Positions 25,687 to 38,830 of a stretch of 64,000 nucleotides of DNA are shown here, piece by piece. This stretch comes from Marinilactibacillus piezotolerans (GTDB lineage Bacteria > Bacillota > Bacilli > Lactobacillales > Carnobacteriaceae_A). The notes beneath the pieces were generated by a model. That model searched no databases, was not told where the DNA came from, and saw only the letters and a list, made by a program, of their open reading frames with translations. Position numbers and translations under genes: made by a program. How positions within the stretch are numbered: position 1 is the first letter of the stretch; each line of letters begins with the position of its first letter. Location: the NCBI RefSeq assembly GCF_900169305.1, contig NZ_FWDP01000003.1:248001-312000 (forward strand). The letters are read 5' to 3'.

Positions 25687-26993
25687 ATTTACAAGATAAA
25701 TTCAAGCAGTCTCTTTCTAAAGTTAGTTATGATACATGGATTCTCAGCGCAAACCTCGTCCGAGTTACAGATAGTTCCGTTACAATAGAAGTTCCATCAA
25801 CATTGCATAAAGAATACTGGCAAAATAACCTCACTACTAAAATGGTCGAGTACTTATACGAATATTTTGGACGAGAAGTTTCTCCGCTTTTTGTTACCTC
25901 AGAAGAACAAGCTACACACGAGGAAAATAAAGAACCTGCACAGCTAGATGCTTTCGACCAGGGGAGTATGGTATCCAGTACGTTAAACAGCAAGTATTCT
26001 TTTGATACATTTGTTATTGGAAAAGGAAATCAGATGGCCCATGCCGCAGCCCTAGTAGTTGCAGAAGAGCCGGGTACGATCTATAATCCTTTATTCTTTT
26101 ACGGCGGCGTCGGGCTCGGAAAGACTCACTTGATGCACGCGATCGGTCACCAGTATCTTCAAATCAATCCGAACGCTAAAATCAAATATGTATCCAGTGA
26201 AAATTTTGCGAATGATTTCATCAATTCGATTCAGAATAGAACGCAAGAAAAATTTAGAAGACAATATCGGAATGTCGATCTGCTATTGGTAGATGATATT
26301 CAATTTTTTGCGGATAAAGAAGGTACGCAGGAAGAATTTTTCCATACATTCAATGCTCTTTACGACGACCGCAAACAAATTGTATTGACCAGCGATCGTT
26401 TGCCTAATGAGATTCCTAAACTGCAGGAGAGACTGGTTTCCAGATTTGCCTGGGGCCTGTCCGTTGATATTACACCGCCAGATCTTGAAACTAGGATTGC
26501 TATTCTTAGGAAAAAAGCCAATGCAGAAGGATTGGAGATTCCTAATGATACATTAAGTTATATTGCCGGCCAGATTGATTCCAACATTCGAGAATTAGAA
26601 GGTGCTCTTGTACGTGTACAAGCTTATTCTGCTATTCAGCGTAATGACATCACAACAAGCCTTGCAGCAGATGCTTTGAAGAGCATGATCAAATCCGATA
26701 AGAAACAAGATGTATCAATTGCTTCTATTCAGCAGACGGTCTGCAAGTTCTATCAGATTTCATTAGCAGATCTAAAAGGAAAAAAACGGGTTCGTTCAAT
26801 TGTTTTGCCGAGACAGATTGCCATGTATCTTTCTAGACAGATGACCAATAACTCTCTGCCAAAGATTGGCAAGGAGTTCGGCGGCAAAGATCACACAACT
26901 GTTATTCATGCGTATGAAAAAATTGAGCAGGCGATCGAAAAAAATGATGAGTTAAAATACGAAATCGAGCAGCTCAAAAAGAATCTGCAATAA
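25659..26993 (+). CDS. dnaA: chromosomal replication initiator protein DnaA
   Basis: 444 residues from the ATG at 25659, which follows GAGGAGG; an ATG 21 bp upstream would include the ribosome site in the coding sequence. Domain I (about 1-85), a linker (about 86-110), the AAA+ domain with FYGGVGLGKTHLMHAIG and LLVDDIQFF, then domain IV with the DnaA-box-binding signature GGKDHTTVIHAYEKIE near residue 410. It melts the origin next door and loads DnaB; ATP-DnaA usually represses its own gene through the upstream boxes. Confidence 0.98.
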   Translation: MNNTHPLWINLQDKFKQSLSKVSYDTWILSANLVRVTDSSVTIEVPSTLHKEYWQNNLTTKMVEYLYEYFGREVSPLFVTSEEQATHEENKEPAQLDAFDQGSMVSSTLNSKYSFDTFVIGKGNQMAHAAALVVAEEPGTIYNPLFFYGGVGLGKTHLMHAIGHQYLQINPNAKIKYVSSENFANDFINSIQNRTQEKFRRQYRNVDLLLVDDIQFFADKEGTQEEFFHTFNALYDDRKQIVLTSDRLPNEIPKLQERLVSRFAWGLSVDITPPDLETRIAILRKKANAEGLEIPNDTLSYIAGQIDSNIRELEGALVRVQAYSAIQRNDITTSLAADALKSMIKSDKKQDVSIASIQQTVCKFYQISLADLKGKKRVRSIVLPRQIAMYLSRQMTNNSLPKIGKEFGGKDHTTVIHAYEKIEQAIEKNDELKYEIEQLKKNLQ

Positions 26994-27009
26994 ACTTTCT
27001 TTTTCCACT

Positions 27010-27140
27010 TGTGTATAACTCACTTGTTTCTGCACAAAGTTACCCACAAGCTATCCACAGGTGGAAAACTTTTATACTATAGGCATTTTGTACTTTTCCA
27101 CAGTATTCACAGGCCCTACTACTATTACTATATTATTTAT
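27010..27140 (+). other. oriC: oriC, unwinding region between dnaA and dnaN
   Basis: DnaA boxes at 27010-27018 (TGTGTATAA, perfect, minus), 27040-27048, 27051-27059 and 27094-27102 (one mismatch each). A GC cluster AGGCCC (27111-27116) and the triplets CTA CTA CTA TTA CTA (27116-27130) follow. They match the DnaA-trio element of the Bacillus subtilis unwinding site as I remember it. A run of A/T extends to about 27150. The order box, GC cluster, trios, AT-rich DNA is the expected one. Confidence 0.88.
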
Positions 27141-27241
27141 ATAAATATATATAGACAGATGCTCAGAAAATAAGAGCCTTAAAACCTTATTTAAAGAGCG
27201 TTATGCTATACTGAATTTAACAAACTGCACGGAGGGATTTT

Positions 27242-28378
27242 ATGAAATTTTCAATTAATCGAACAGCCTTTTTAAAAAAGCTGAAGGATGTTCAATTAGC
27301 GGTTTCTTCTAGAACAACTATTCCAATATTGACCGGGATTAAACTAGTTGCTGATGCTGAAGGAATCAAACTGACAGGAAGCAACTCAGATATCTCGATT
27401 GAAACACTGCTCTCTGTACATGACGAAAAAGCAGCACTGCAAATTGAAGAAGAAGGCAGTATCGTACTGCAGCCTGCTAGATTTTTCAGTGATATCGTCA
27501 ATAAACTGCCGGATGAGACCTTTTCTGTTGAAGTACTTGACCGAGTACAGACAGCCATCAAATCTGCATCTTCTTCTTTTATTATCAATGGACTAGATGC
27601 AGCGAATTATCCACATCTGCCGGAAATCGACACAGATCAAGCTTTTACCTTACCGGTTCAGCTGTTGAAAACAGTTGTTAAACAAACTGTTATCGCCGTT
27701 TCTTCTCATGAAAGCCGTCCGATCTTAACAGGTGTAAACTTGTCATTAAGTGAAGGCCGCTTAAAAGCAGTGGCAACAGATAGCCATCGTCTGAGTCAAC
27801 GAGTGATTCCGCTGGAAACAGCAGGGGATTTTTCATACAACATCGTTATCCCTGGAAAAAGTCTTCAGGAGTTATCCAGACTGTTGGATGATTCACTAGA
27901 CGAAATCACGGTAGCGATCGCAGAGAACCAGATTCTCTTTAAAACAGAAGATACTTATTTCTACTCTAGACTGCTGGAAGGGAACTATCCTGATACAGAC
28001 CGCCTGATTCCAGAAACTTCTTCTACACAGATCACTTTAGACGCTCAAGTACTGCTTGGCGCTGTTGAGCGTGCTTCACTGTTATCTCATGAAGGAAAAA
28101 ACAATGTTGTAAAATTAAGTGTGAAACAAAACGAATTAGAAATTACCGGAAATTCACCAGAAGTCGGTCGAGTAAATGAGCATGTTTCTTTCAAACAGGT
28201 TGAAGGGGAAGAAATGGATATCTCATTCAATCCAGATTACTTGAAAGCAGCATTGAATACATTTGGTCCTGTGGAAATTACCTTGAAGCTGATTTCGACT
28301 CTGAGACCTTTTGTATTAGTGCCGAGTGAAGATAATCGCGAATTCATTCAACTGATCACACCGATTCGTACTTCATAA
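27242..28378 (+). CDS. dnaN: DNA polymerase III beta subunit (sliding clamp)
   Basis: 378 residues, three repeated clamp domains of about 125 residues. It starts MKFSINRTAFLKKLKDVQ and ends LITPIRTS, as usual. The ring tethers polymerase to DNA and docks other partners. GGAGG precedes the ATG. An extended -10 (TGCTATACT, -10 at 27207-27212) lies 30 bp upstream, so it may have its own promoter besides that of dnaA. Confidence 0.98.
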   Translation: MKFSINRTAFLKKLKDVQLAVSSRTTIPILTGIKLVADAEGIKLTGSNSDISIETLLSVHDEKAALQIEEEGSIVLQPARFFSDIVNKLPDETFSVEVLDRVQTAIKSASSSFIINGLDAANYPHLPEIDTDQAFTLPVQLLKTVVKQTVIAVSSHESRPILTGVNLSLSEGRLKAVATDSHRLSQRVIPLETAGDFSYNIVIPGKSLQELSRLLDDSLDEITVAIAENQILFKTEDTYFYSRLLEGNYPDTDRLIPETSSTQITLDAQVLLGAVERASLLSHEGKNNVVKLSVKQNELEITGNSPEVGRVNEHVSFKQVEGEEMDISFNPDYLKAALNTFGPVEITLKLISTLRPFVLVPSEDNREFIQLITPIRTS

Positions 28379-28411
28379 TCCTTTTGACAAAGCAGATTAA
28401 ACGGAACGATT

Positions 28412-28460
28412 AAAATCCTATTCGAGGAAGCTTACTGACTCCTTGAATAGGATTTTTTTA
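28412..28460 (+). terminator. terminator of dnaA-dnaN
   Basis: AAATCCTATTC pairs with GAATAGGATTT, followed by TTTTTAT, 35 bp after the dnaN stop. It ends the first transcription unit. Confidence 0.85.
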
Positions 28461-28585
28461 TAGAGACTTAGTTCTAGATAATTCAAATTTGCCTTATTTT
28501 GAATTCTGAGCGGATTTCTTTTAAAAAAAGGTTTTTCTTTTTTTTACCTGAAAATCTATCAGAGGCCATTATTTTCCGCCTAAAT

Positions 28586-28614
28586 TTGTATTGAGATGTT
28601 TTTTAGGGTATAAT
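28586..28614 (+). promoter_or_regulatory. promoter of yaaA-recF-gyrB
   Basis: TTGTAT (28586-28591) and TATAAT (28609-28614) with a 17-bp spacer, about 70 bp ahead of yaaA. The rest of the 305-bp gap after dnaN is AT-rich without other visible features. Confidence 0.7.
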
Positions 28615-28683
28615 AGAGAAAGGAAATTATGGAAAAAAGAATAAAAAATATATAGACAATTTTTTATTATTAAGGAGCCGATA

Positions 28684-28919
28684 GTGGTGCATACCCCAAT
28701 TCAAATCGAAGAAACCTATATCACTTTGGGACAGTTTCTGAAGCATGCGAACGTGATTTCAAGCGGCGGTATGGCTAAGCCGTTTTTAGAGCAGTTTGAC
28801 GTTTATGTAGATGGAGAACTGGAAAATAGAAGAGGTAAAAAGCTGTATAACGGTTCTGTGATCGACATTCCAGAGGTCGGCAGCTTCGTTGTAGAGTCCT
28901 TGACGCAAGAGGATGCCTA

Positions 28920-28920
<1 letters not shown>
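28684..28920 (+). CDS. yaaA: S4-domain RNA-binding protein YaaA (RlbA)
   Basis: 78 residues, a single small S4-type RNA-binding domain with the core ITLGQFLKHANVISSGGMAK and VDGELENRRGKKLYNG. This gene almost always sits between dnaN and recF and has been linked to ribosome assembly. The start is GTG (28684 or the next codon, also GTG) after AAGGAG. Its stop overlaps the recF start by one base. Confidence 0.93.
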
Positions 28921-31990
<3,070 letters not shown>

Positions 31991-32097
31991 TGTCTAAATG
32001 AATGCAACTTCCATACCGTGTATGCTGATTGTACTGAAACACATATGCGGTATTTAAGTTGGAGTCCATTTGAGGAGATTGAAGGAGGACAAAAGAC

Positions 32098-34611
32098 TTG
32101 GCTGAAAATAGAGAAGCACGAATGGAACAAATCAACCTGTCCAGCGAGATGAGAAATTCATTCTTGGACTATGCAATGAGTGTAATTGTTTCTCGTGCCT
32201 TACCGGATGTACGTGATGGATTGAAACCTGTTCACCGCCGTATCCTGTATGGAATGAATGAATTAGGAATGACGCCGGACAAAGCGTATAAAAAGTCTGC
32301 CCGTATCGTAGGAGATGTAATGGGGAAATATCACCCGCATGGTGACTCTGCTATTTACGAATCCATGGTGCGGATGGCACAGGACTTTAGTTACCGTAAT
32401 CCGTTAGTTGACGGTCACGGAAACTTTGGATCAATTGATGGGGACAGTGCTGCTGCAATGCGGTATACCGAAGCAAAAATGAGCAAAATCGCTCTAGAAA
32501 TGCTTCGCGATATCAATAAAGATACAGTCAATTACCACGATAACTACGATGGTTCTGAAAGAGAACCAGATGTCTTGCCAGCGCGTTTTCCAAACTTGCT
32601 GGTCAATGGGGCATCAGGAATTGCCGTAGGGATGGCAACCAACATTCCGCCTCATAACTTAAAAGAAGTTATTGCAGCTTGTCGCTTATTGATGGAAAAC
32701 AGTGAAGCAACGGTTGCTGACTTGATGGAAGTCTTGCCTGGTCCTGATTTTCCAACAGGAGCATTGGTCCTAGGAAAATCAGGAATCAGAAAAGCCTATG
32801 AAACCGGACGCGGATCCATCAAAGTACGTGCGAAAGCACATATTGAAGTACAAACCAACGGTCGTGAACGTATTATTGTGGATGAACTGCCCTATCTCGT
32901 CAATAAAGCTAAGCTTGTGGAACGTATCGCAGAATTAGCCAGAGATAAGCGAATCGAGGGTATCACTGATCTGAACGATGAATCAGACAGAGATGGTATG
33001 CGTATTGTTATTGATGTTCGCAGAGATGTGTCTGCCAGTGTTATTTTGAATAATTTGTATAAATTAACCCCGATGCAGACATCGTTCGGCTTCAATATGC
33101 TGGCAATCGTCAATGGTATTCCGAAAACGCTCGGATTAGTAGAAATCTTAACAGAATACTTGAAACATCAAAGAGAAGTTATTCGAAGAAGAACGGTTTA
33201 CGATAAGCAAAAAGCAGAAGCACGTGCGCATATCTTAGAAGGATTGCGGATTGCCTTGGATCATATCGATGAGATTATATCAATCATCAGAGGATCTCAA
33301 ACAGGGCAGATTGCTAAAGAAACCTTAATTGAGCGATTTGATTTGTCTGAACGCCAGGCACAAGCCATTCTTGATATGCGTATGGTTCGTTTGACTGGTC
33401 TAGAACGAGACAAGATCGAAGGAGAATATCAGGATCTGGTCGCATTAATAGAAGATCTGAATGATATCTTAGCTCGGCCTGAACGAGTCAACGAAATCAT
33501 TGCAACTGAACTAGAAGAAATTTCTGAAAAGCATGGTGATGACCGCCGTACTGAATTGCTGGTTGGAGAGTCGCTAAGCTTGGAGGATGAAGATCTGATC
33601 GAAGAAGAAGAAATCGCGATTACCTTATCCCATAATGGATACATGAAACGGATGCCGAGTTCTGAGTTTAAAGCTCAAAACCGCGGAGGCCGTGGTGTCA
33701 AAGGGATGGGGACCAACACAGATGACTTTGTAGAGATGTTGTTAACCTGTTCAACCCATGACTTGCTGCTGTTCTTTACGAATACAGGAAAAGTCTATAA
33801 AGCCAAAGGGTATGAAATTCCTGAATACGGGCGTACAGCAAAAGGGATTCCGGCAATCAACTTCCTGGGAATCGATAATTCTGAAAAGATTCAAGCTATT
33901 ATCAATATGCGCGGGGAACCTTCAGAAAATGAACACTTGTTCTTTACAACTCGCAGAGGTACAGTTAAACGTACAGCTTTCAGTGAATTCTCTAATATTC
34001 GTACCAGCGGCTTAAAAGCGATCGTCTTAAGAGATGGTGATGAATTGATGGGGGTATCGCTGACAAATGGCGATCAAAATGTGATTATCGGTACACGTGA
34101 CGGCTACGCTGTCAGCTTCCACGAAACGAAAGTTAGAAGCATGGGGAGAGCAGCAGCGGGTGTCCGTGGTATCAACTTACGTGAAGAAGATGTAGTGGTT
34201 GGAATGGACATGCTGGATGAAGACTCGGAAGTATTGATCATTACCGAAAATGGTTATGGAAAACGTACACCGGCAAAAGAATATGCGATTCGCGGTCGTG
34301 GTGGCAAAGGAGTTAAAACGGCAAATGTTACTGAAAAGAACGGTCCACTGATCGGTCTGAAAACAGTTGATGGCCATGAAGATATTATGCTGATCACGAA
34401 CAGCGGAGTTATTATTCGTTTCCATGCTGAAAATATTTCGCAAACGGGTCGAGCTACGCAAGGTGTTAGATTAATGCGTCTAGAAGAAGGCAGCAAAGTA
34501 TCGACATTAGCTAAAGTAGATCCAGAACAGGTAGAAGATGAAGAAGCTGCAGAACCAGTAGAAACAGAAGAAACTGCAGGATCTGATTCGGAATCAACAT
34601 CAGAAGAATAA
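32098..34611 (+). CDS. gyrA: DNA gyrase subunit A
   Basis: 837 residues. Winged-helix domain with the catalytic Tyr in [11 protein letters not shown], tower and coiled-coil, six-bladed C-terminal wrapping domain (GyrA box near [10 protein letters not shown]), and an acidic tail rich in Glu. The quinolone-determining positions are wild type: Ser 84 and Glu 88 in [15 protein letters not shown] start at 32098 after GAAGGAGG. The 107-bp gap from gyrB shows no terminator. Confidence 0.98.
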   Translation: MAENREARMEQINLSSEMRNSFLDYAMSVIVSRALPDVRDGLKPVHRRILYGMNELGMTPDKAYKKSARIVGDVMGKYHPHGDSAIYESMVRMAQDFSYRNPLVDGHGNFGSIDGDSAAAMRYTEAKMSKIALEMLRDINKDTVNYHDNYDGSEREPDVLPARFPNLLVNGASGIAVGMATNIPPHNLKEVIAACRLLMENSEATVADLMEVLPGPDFPTGALVLGKSGIRKAYETGRGSIKVRAKAHIEVQTNGRERIIVDELPYLVNKAKLVERIAELARDKRIEGITDLNDESDRDGMRIVIDVRRDVSASVILNNLYKLTPMQTSFGFNMLAIVNGIPKTLGLVEILTEYLKHQREVIRRRTVYDKQKAEARAHILEGLRIALDHIDEIISIIRGSQTGQIAKETLIERFDLSERQAQAILDMRMVRLTGLERDKIEGEYQDLVALIEDLNDILARPERVNEIIATELEEISEKHGDDRRTELLVGESLSLEDEDLIEEEEIAITLSHNGYMKRMPSSEFKAQNRGGRGVKGMGTNTDDFVEMLLTCSTHDLLLFFTNTGKVYKAKGYEIPEYGRTAKGIPAINFLGIDNSEKIQAIINMRGEPSENEHLFFTTRRGTVKRTAFSEFSNIRTSGLKAIVLRDGDELMGVSLTNGDQNVIIGTRDGYAVSFHETKVRSMGRAAAGVRGINLREEDVVVGMDMLDEDSEVLIITENGYGKRTPAKEYAIRGRGGKGVKTANVTEKNGPLIGLKTVDGHEDIMLITNSGVIIRFHAENISQTGRATQGVRLMRLEEGSKVSTLAKVDPEQVEDEEAAEPVETEETAGSDSESTSEE

Positions 34612-34631
34612 ATCCATTAAAGTACTAGAAG

Positions 34632-34670
34632 AAAACACTCTGCAGGCTCGAATCTGCAGAGTGTTTTGCT
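34632..34670 (+). terminator. terminator of the gyrase operon
   Basis: A perfect 14-bp stem AAAACACTCTGCAG/CTGCAGAGTGTTTT with an 8-nt loop, about 20 bp after gyrA. Confidence 0.85.
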
Positions 34671-34716
34671 GTCTGTGCATCTTTATTGATCAATGATATC
34701 TATTTACGAAAAAAGA

Positions 34717-34745
34717 TTGCTTTAGATAAATGATTATGCTATAAT
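34717..34745 (+). promoter_or_regulatory. promoter of rpsF-ssb-rpsR
   Basis: TTGCTT (34717-34722) and TATAAT (34740-34745) with a 17-bp spacer. The leader of about 80 nt before rpsF contains a CTTTCAACTGAAAG hairpin. S6/S18 autoregulation acts on such leaders in other Firmicutes, but I cannot confirm the motif here. Confidence 0.7.
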
Positions 34746-34831
34746 TGTTCGAAGTGAGTACTCTTTTAAGAATACTCTCCTTGCTCTTTCAACTGAAAGG
34801 GCCAAAGTCCATAAGGAGGTGACAGTCAACG

Positions 34832-35131
34832 ATGAGTCAATCAGCAAAATATGAAATCTTATACATTATCCGTCCGAATATTGAAGAAGATGCTAAGAAA
34901 GCTTTAGTAGAGCGTTTCGATAACATCTTAAAAGATAACGGAGCTGAAGTTACTGAATCAAAAGACTGGGCGAAACGTCGTTTTGCATACGAAATCAAAA
35001 ATTACCGTGAAGGTACTTACCATCTGGTAAATATTGTTTCTAACGATGCAGCAGCAATTAACGAATTCGAACGTCTAGCACGTATCAATGACGATATTCT
35101 TCGTCACATGATCGTTCGTTTGGAAGACTAA
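34832..35131 (+). CDS. rpsF: ribosomal protein S6
   Basis: 99 residues. It binds S18 in the small-subunit platform. It starts [19 protein letters not shown], with the family motif [21 protein letters not shown] in the middle. AAGGAGGTGA precedes the ATG. It is first of the conserved rpsF-ssb-rpsR operon. Confidence 0.98.
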   Translation: MSQSAKYEILYIIRPNIEEDAKKALVERFDNILKDNGAEVTESKDWAKRRFAYEIKNYREGTYHLVNIVSNDAAAINEFERLARINDDILRHMIVRLED

Positions 35132-35153
35132 TATGTTTCACGTGAAACATATT
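35130..35153. other. parS: parS site 1 (ParB/Spo0J-binding)
   Basis: TGTTTCACGTGAAACA at 35134-35149 matches the consensus parS exactly and lies in a 24-bp perfect palindrome between rpsF and ssb, about 9.5 kb right of the dnaA start. ParB loads here and recruits SMC condensin in other Firmicutes. Confidence 0.93.
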
Positions 35154-35191
35154 GCGATTGCAAAGTAATGATGACGAAAGGAGCATAACGA

Positions 35192-35734
35192 TTGATTAAT
35201 AATGTAGTACTAGTTGGAAGAATGACACGTGATGCTGAATTACGCTATACAGGCAGCGGTACAGCTGTAGCTTCGTTTTCTATTGCCGTAGAACGTACTT
35301 TTACGAATGCGCAAGGAGAAAGAGAAACAGACTTTATCAACTGTGTGGCATGGAGAAAAACTGCTGAAATTATTTCTAATTTCACGCGTAAAGGTTCTCT
35401 AGTCGGTGTTACTGGACGTATCCAAACCCGTAACTATACAAATAATGAAGGACGTAAAATCTACGTTACTGAAATTGTTTGTGAAAACTTCCAAATGTTA
35501 GAGCCGAAATCTGTAACTGAACGTCGTAGTCAGAATGATAATGGCAGCAGTAACAGCAATAGCGGATTCTCTAATAGTGGGAATTATTCAAATCAAAACA
35601 ATTATTCTCAACAGAATAATCAACAAGCTCCTGGAAATAATCAGAACAGAAATGCTTTTGCAAACTTCGATGAGGATCCATTTGAACAGAATGATGATCC
35701 AATTGATATTTCAGATGACGATTTACCGTTTTGA
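35192..35734 (+). CDS. ssb: single-stranded DNA-binding protein
   Basis: 180 residues. OB-fold (about 1-110) starting [20 protein letters not shown] flexible linker rich in Asn, Gln, Ser and Gly (about 118-160) follows, then the partner-binding acidic tip [11 protein letters not shown] start at 35192 after AAAGGAG. It protects single strands at the fork and recruits repair proteins. A parS site lies in the short gap before it. Confidence 0.97.
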   Translation: MINNVVLVGRMTRDAELRYTGSGTAVASFSIAVERTFTNAQGERETDFINCVAWRKTAEIISNFTRKGSLVGVTGRIQTRNYTNNEGRKIYVTEIVCENFQMLEPKSVTERRSQNDNGSSNSNSGFSNSGNYSNQNNYSQQNNQQAPGNNQNRNAFANFDEDPFEQNDDPIDISDDDLPF

Positions 35735-35762
35735 TTCATAACTAAAGAAGGAGGAGTATAAA

Positions 35763-35996
35763 ATGGCAGGACGCAGAGGCGGCAAGAAGCGCCGGAAAGT
35801 TGATTTCTTTGCAGCAAACCATATCGAATATATTGATTATAAAGATACTGATTTGCTAAAACGTTTCATTTCTGAACGTGGAAAAATTTTACCACGTCGT
35901 GTAACTGGAACTTACGCAAAAAACCAACGTAAATTAACTAAAGCAATCAAACGTGCTCGAATCATGGGATTACTTCCATTCGTAGCAGAAGATTAA
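35763..35996 (+). CDS. rpsR: ribosomal protein S18
   Basis: 77 residues, basic, with the family core [20 protein letters not shown] and the [14 protein letters not shown] segment. AAGGAGGAG precedes the ATG. It pairs with S6 in the ribosome and ends the operon. Confidence 0.98.
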   Translation: MAGRRGGKKRRKVDFFAANHIEYIDYKDTDLLKRFISERGKILPRRVTGTYAKNQRKLTKAIKRARIMGLLPFVAED

Positions 35997-36006
35997 TATT
36001 ATGTTC

Positions 36007-36042
36007 AAAATCGTAGCAGATTTTATCTGTTGCGATTTTTTA
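36007..36042 (+). terminator. terminator of rpsF-ssb-rpsR
   Basis: AAAATCGTAGCAGA pairs with TCTGTTGCGATTTT (G-U pairs included), followed by TTTAT. Confidence 0.75.
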
Positions 36043-36078
36043 TTTGTCTGCTTAAACTATTTTAATAATGATTGAATA

Positions 36079-36100
36079 GATTGTTTCACGTGAAACAATC
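36079..36100. other. parS: parS site 2
   Basis: TGTTTCACGTGAAACA at 36082-36097, an exact consensus in a 22-bp perfect palindrome, intergenic between rpsR and gdpP. Confidence 0.93.
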
Positions 36101-36189
36101 AGCTTGATGTCCTGTTTTTAGGTGTCTAGAATAAATGATTAAAAAATGGTAAAATATAGTAGTCTAAATATTGAAACAGAGGAGACCTT

Positions 36190-38187
36190 ATGAAAAGAGT
36201 CAATGAGGAAGAATCGATTCCAAAATTCTTGGATCGTCCGTTTATGCGCTCAATGATCTTGTTTGCAGTAGCGGCATTGATCTTGCTGACCATATTAAGT
36301 TTTATTGCCAGTATATGGATCGGGCTGGTCATGTTGCTGTTAGTAGTCATCACGATTATTGTAGCTTGGAGATTTGGTAAGGAATATGTAGTCGAGTTAA
36401 ACAACTACATTCTTAATTTATCTTATAGAATCAAACGTGGAGAACAAGAAGCACTGATCAAAATGCCCATAGGAATCATTCTGATCAACCAGAATGAAGA
36501 AATCGACTGGATCAATCCTTATATGCAGACCCAGCTTTCAAATGAAGAAAGTGTTCTAGGGAAACATATTAGTGAAGTAAATGAAGAGATTTATCAGCTG
36601 GTACAAAATATCGATAACGCAGACTCCAACTTGTTACAGTGGAATAACAAGATCTTTCAAGTTATCCTGCAAGAAGATATTCATGCAATCTATCTGATGG
36701 ATATCACCGAATATGCAGAAGTTAGAGAGAAATATGAAGAAGCACGTCCTGTAGTAGGATGGTTATTCTTGGATAATTATGATGAGGTCGTACAAGGTCT
36801 GGATGATCGTGGTGTATCAGGATTTAATAGTCTGTTAACAACCTATTTGTCCAACTGGGGTAAACAGCATAGTATCTTTTATAAAAAAACTGCTGATGAT
36901 AAGTACTTCTTACTGCTTAACCGCAGTGAACTGGAGCGTATTGAAAATGAAAAATTCAATATCATCGATAATATCCGAGATCGTACCTCAAAAAGAAATC
37001 TACCATTAACCATCAGTATCGGGATTGCTTACGGGGATGACGATTTCGAAAAACTGGCTGAAGTTGCACAAAGCAACCTAGACTTAGCACTAGGGCGCGG
37101 CGGAGACCAAGCAATCGTTAAAGAAGTAGATAAAGAGCCCCGGTACTATGGCGGGAAAACGAATCCAATGGAAAAACGGACAAGAGTACGTTCTCGAATG
37201 ATTAGTCAAGCTATGCAAGAGCTGATCAAAGAAAGCGATCAAGTGTTCGTTATGGGTCATAAAAATCCTGATATGGATGCTATCGGGTCTTCACTAGGGA
37301 TTGCCCGAATTTCAATGATGCTGAAGAAAAAATGCTATGTAGTCGTTGACCAGGATGATTTGAGCAGTGATGTCAGCAAGTTGATGAAAGAGATTGAAAC
37401 CCAGAATCAAGTTAATCAGAATATTATATCTCCGCAAGAAGCTGAAGAGCTAATCACGGATAATGACTTAGTAATTTTAGTGGATCATCATAAGCCATTT
37501 ATGTCAATCGCTCCTAATTTACTGAAAAAGACTAAGAAGAATATAGTCATTGATCATCATAGACGTGGAGAAGAGTTTACAGAAAATCCTTTATTGGTGT
37601 ATATTGAACCATATGCATCTTCAACTGCAGAATTGATTACTGAATTGTTTGAATATGTTTCTTCTGAGGGAGAACCAATTAACCGTATTGAAGCTACAGC
37701 CATGTTAGGCGGAATTATAGTGGATACGAATAATTTCAGCTTACGAACTGGATCTAGAACATTTGATGCGGCAAGCTACTTGCAGTCTGTAGGAGCCAAT
37801 TCTACGATGATTCAAAGACTTTTAAAAGAAGACCCTGAAACCTATTTAAAACGGAGTAAACTGATTGAGACGCTAGAATTCGTTCATGAAGGGGTAGCGA
37901 TTGCTCACGGTAAGGATGAGCAAATCTATCCACCGGTGACTTCAGCTCAGACAGCCGATACTATGTTGAGTATGTCAGGAGTAGAAGCAGCGTTTGTGAT
38001 TACAAAACGGTCTGATGACATGATCGGTATCAGTGCCCGAAGTTTAGGGAAAATCAATGTTCAGATTATTATGGAGAAAATGGGCGGCGGCGGTCATTTA
38101 TCTAATGCAGCCACTCAAATTGATGGTAAGTCTGTTCAAGAAGTCAGAGAAGAATTGATTGAACTGATCCAAACAGAACTTGACTAA
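36190..38187 (+). CDS. gdpP: cyclic-di-AMP phosphodiesterase GdpP
   Basis: 665 residues. Two N-terminal membrane helices (about 18-62), a degenerate PAS domain, a degenerate GGDEF domain (about 170-310), then DHH (MGHKNPDMDAIGSS near 355; VDHH, IDHHRR) and DHHA1 with GGGGHLSNAATQ. It hydrolyses c-di-AMP to pApA at the membrane, which affects potassium and osmolyte uptake and beta-lactam tolerance in relatives. It is followed by rplI after 24 bp, the standard order. Confidence 0.96.
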   Translation: MKRVNEEESIPKFLDRPFMRSMILFAVAALILLTILSFIASIWIGLVMLLLVVITIIVAWRFGKEYVVELNNYILNLSYRIKRGEQEALIKMPIGIILINQNEEIDWINPYMQTQLSNEESVLGKHISEVNEEIYQLVQNIDNADSNLLQWNNKIFQVILQEDIHAIYLMDITEYAEVREKYEEARPVVGWLFLDNYDEVVQGLDDRGVSGFNSLLTTYLSNWGKQHSIFYKKTADDKYFLLLNRSELERIENEKFNIIDNIRDRTSKRNLPLTISIGIAYGDDDFEKLAEVAQSNLDLALGRGGDQAIVKEVDKEPRYYGGKTNPMEKRTRVRSRMISQAMQELIKESDQVFVMGHKNPDMDAIGSSLGIARISMMLKKKCYVVVDQDDLSSDVSKLMKEIETQNQVNQNIISPQEAEELITDNDLVILVDHHKPFMSIAPNLLKKTKKNIVIDHHRRGEEFTENPLLVYIEPYASSTAELITELFEYVSSEGEPINRIEATAMLGGIIVDTNNFSLRTGSRTFDAASYLQSVGANSTMIQRLLKEDPETYLKRSKLIETLEFVHEGVAIAHGKDEQIYPPVTSAQTADTMLSMSGVEAAFVITKRSDDMIGISARSLGKINVQIIMEKMGGGGHLSNAATQIDGKSVQEVREELIELIQTELD

Positions 38188-38211
38188 TAACAAATAGAAG
38201 GAGAGTTTCAC

Positions 38212-38661
38212 ATGGAAGTTATCTTATTGAAAGATGTAAAAGGAACGGGTAAAAAAGGCGAAATCAAAAATGTATCAGACGGATATGCAAACAACTTTTT
38301 ATTAAAAAAAGGGTTGGCAAAAGAAGCGACTTCAGCTGCCAGAAAAGAATTATCCGCGAAGAAAAACGCAGTGAAACGAGAAGAAAACGAAATTTTAGAA
38401 GCTGCCGAAGCTGATAAAAAAACAATTGAAGAAAATCCAATCGAAATTCATGAAAAGGCTGCAGAAGATGGTCGCTTATTTGGATCTGTAACAACAAAGC
38501 AGATTGCTAAGGAATTAGAGAAACAGTTAGGAATAAAAGTGGACAAGCGAAAAATCACACAAGATATTCCAATGCGTGCATTAGGCAGCCAGAAAATGGA
38601 AGTTAAACTGCACAACCAAGTCACTGCAGAATTGACGGTTCGAGTTTTAGAACAAAAGTAA
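38212..38661 (+). CDS. rplI: ribosomal protein L9
   Basis: 149 residues. The N-terminal domain [30 protein letters not shown] is the family signature. A long charged helix and the C-terminal RNA-binding domain (from about 80) follow. AAGGAGAG precedes the ATG. Co-transcribed with gdpP. Confidence 0.98.
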   Translation: MEVILLKDVKGTGKKGEIKNVSDGYANNFLLKKGLAKEATSAARKELSAKKNAVKREENEILEAAEADKKTIEENPIEIHEKAAEDGRLFGSVTTKQIAKELEKQLGIKVDKRKITQDIPMRALGSQKMEVKLHNQVTAELTVRVLEQK

Positions 38662-38675
38662 ATTGAATATCAGAG

Positions 38676-38705
38676 GAGAAGCTCAGTGCAGCTTCTCTTT
38701 TTTTA
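38676..38705 (+). terminator. terminator of gdpP-rplI
   Basis: GAGAAGCT pairs with AGCTTCTC across a 6-nt loop and is followed by TTTTTTTT. Confidence 0.8.
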
Positions 38706-38717
38706 CCTGAGATGCAG

Positions 38718-38733
38718 TGTTTCACATGAAACA
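38718..38733. other. parS: parS-like site 3 (one mismatch)
   Basis: TGTTTCACATGAAACA differs from the consensus at one central base (A for G). It lies between rplI and dnaB, directly followed by a second inverted repeat ACATGTTT-TT-AAACATGT (38731-38748). It is likely a weaker ParB site. Confidence 0.75.
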
Positions 38734-38830
38734 TGTTTTTAAACATGTGTTCCCTTATATACTTTTAGAGCATAATCCTGTAAAATAAATAATGAATTTG
38801 TACTCTCAGGAGTGAAAGGAAGAACCCACT

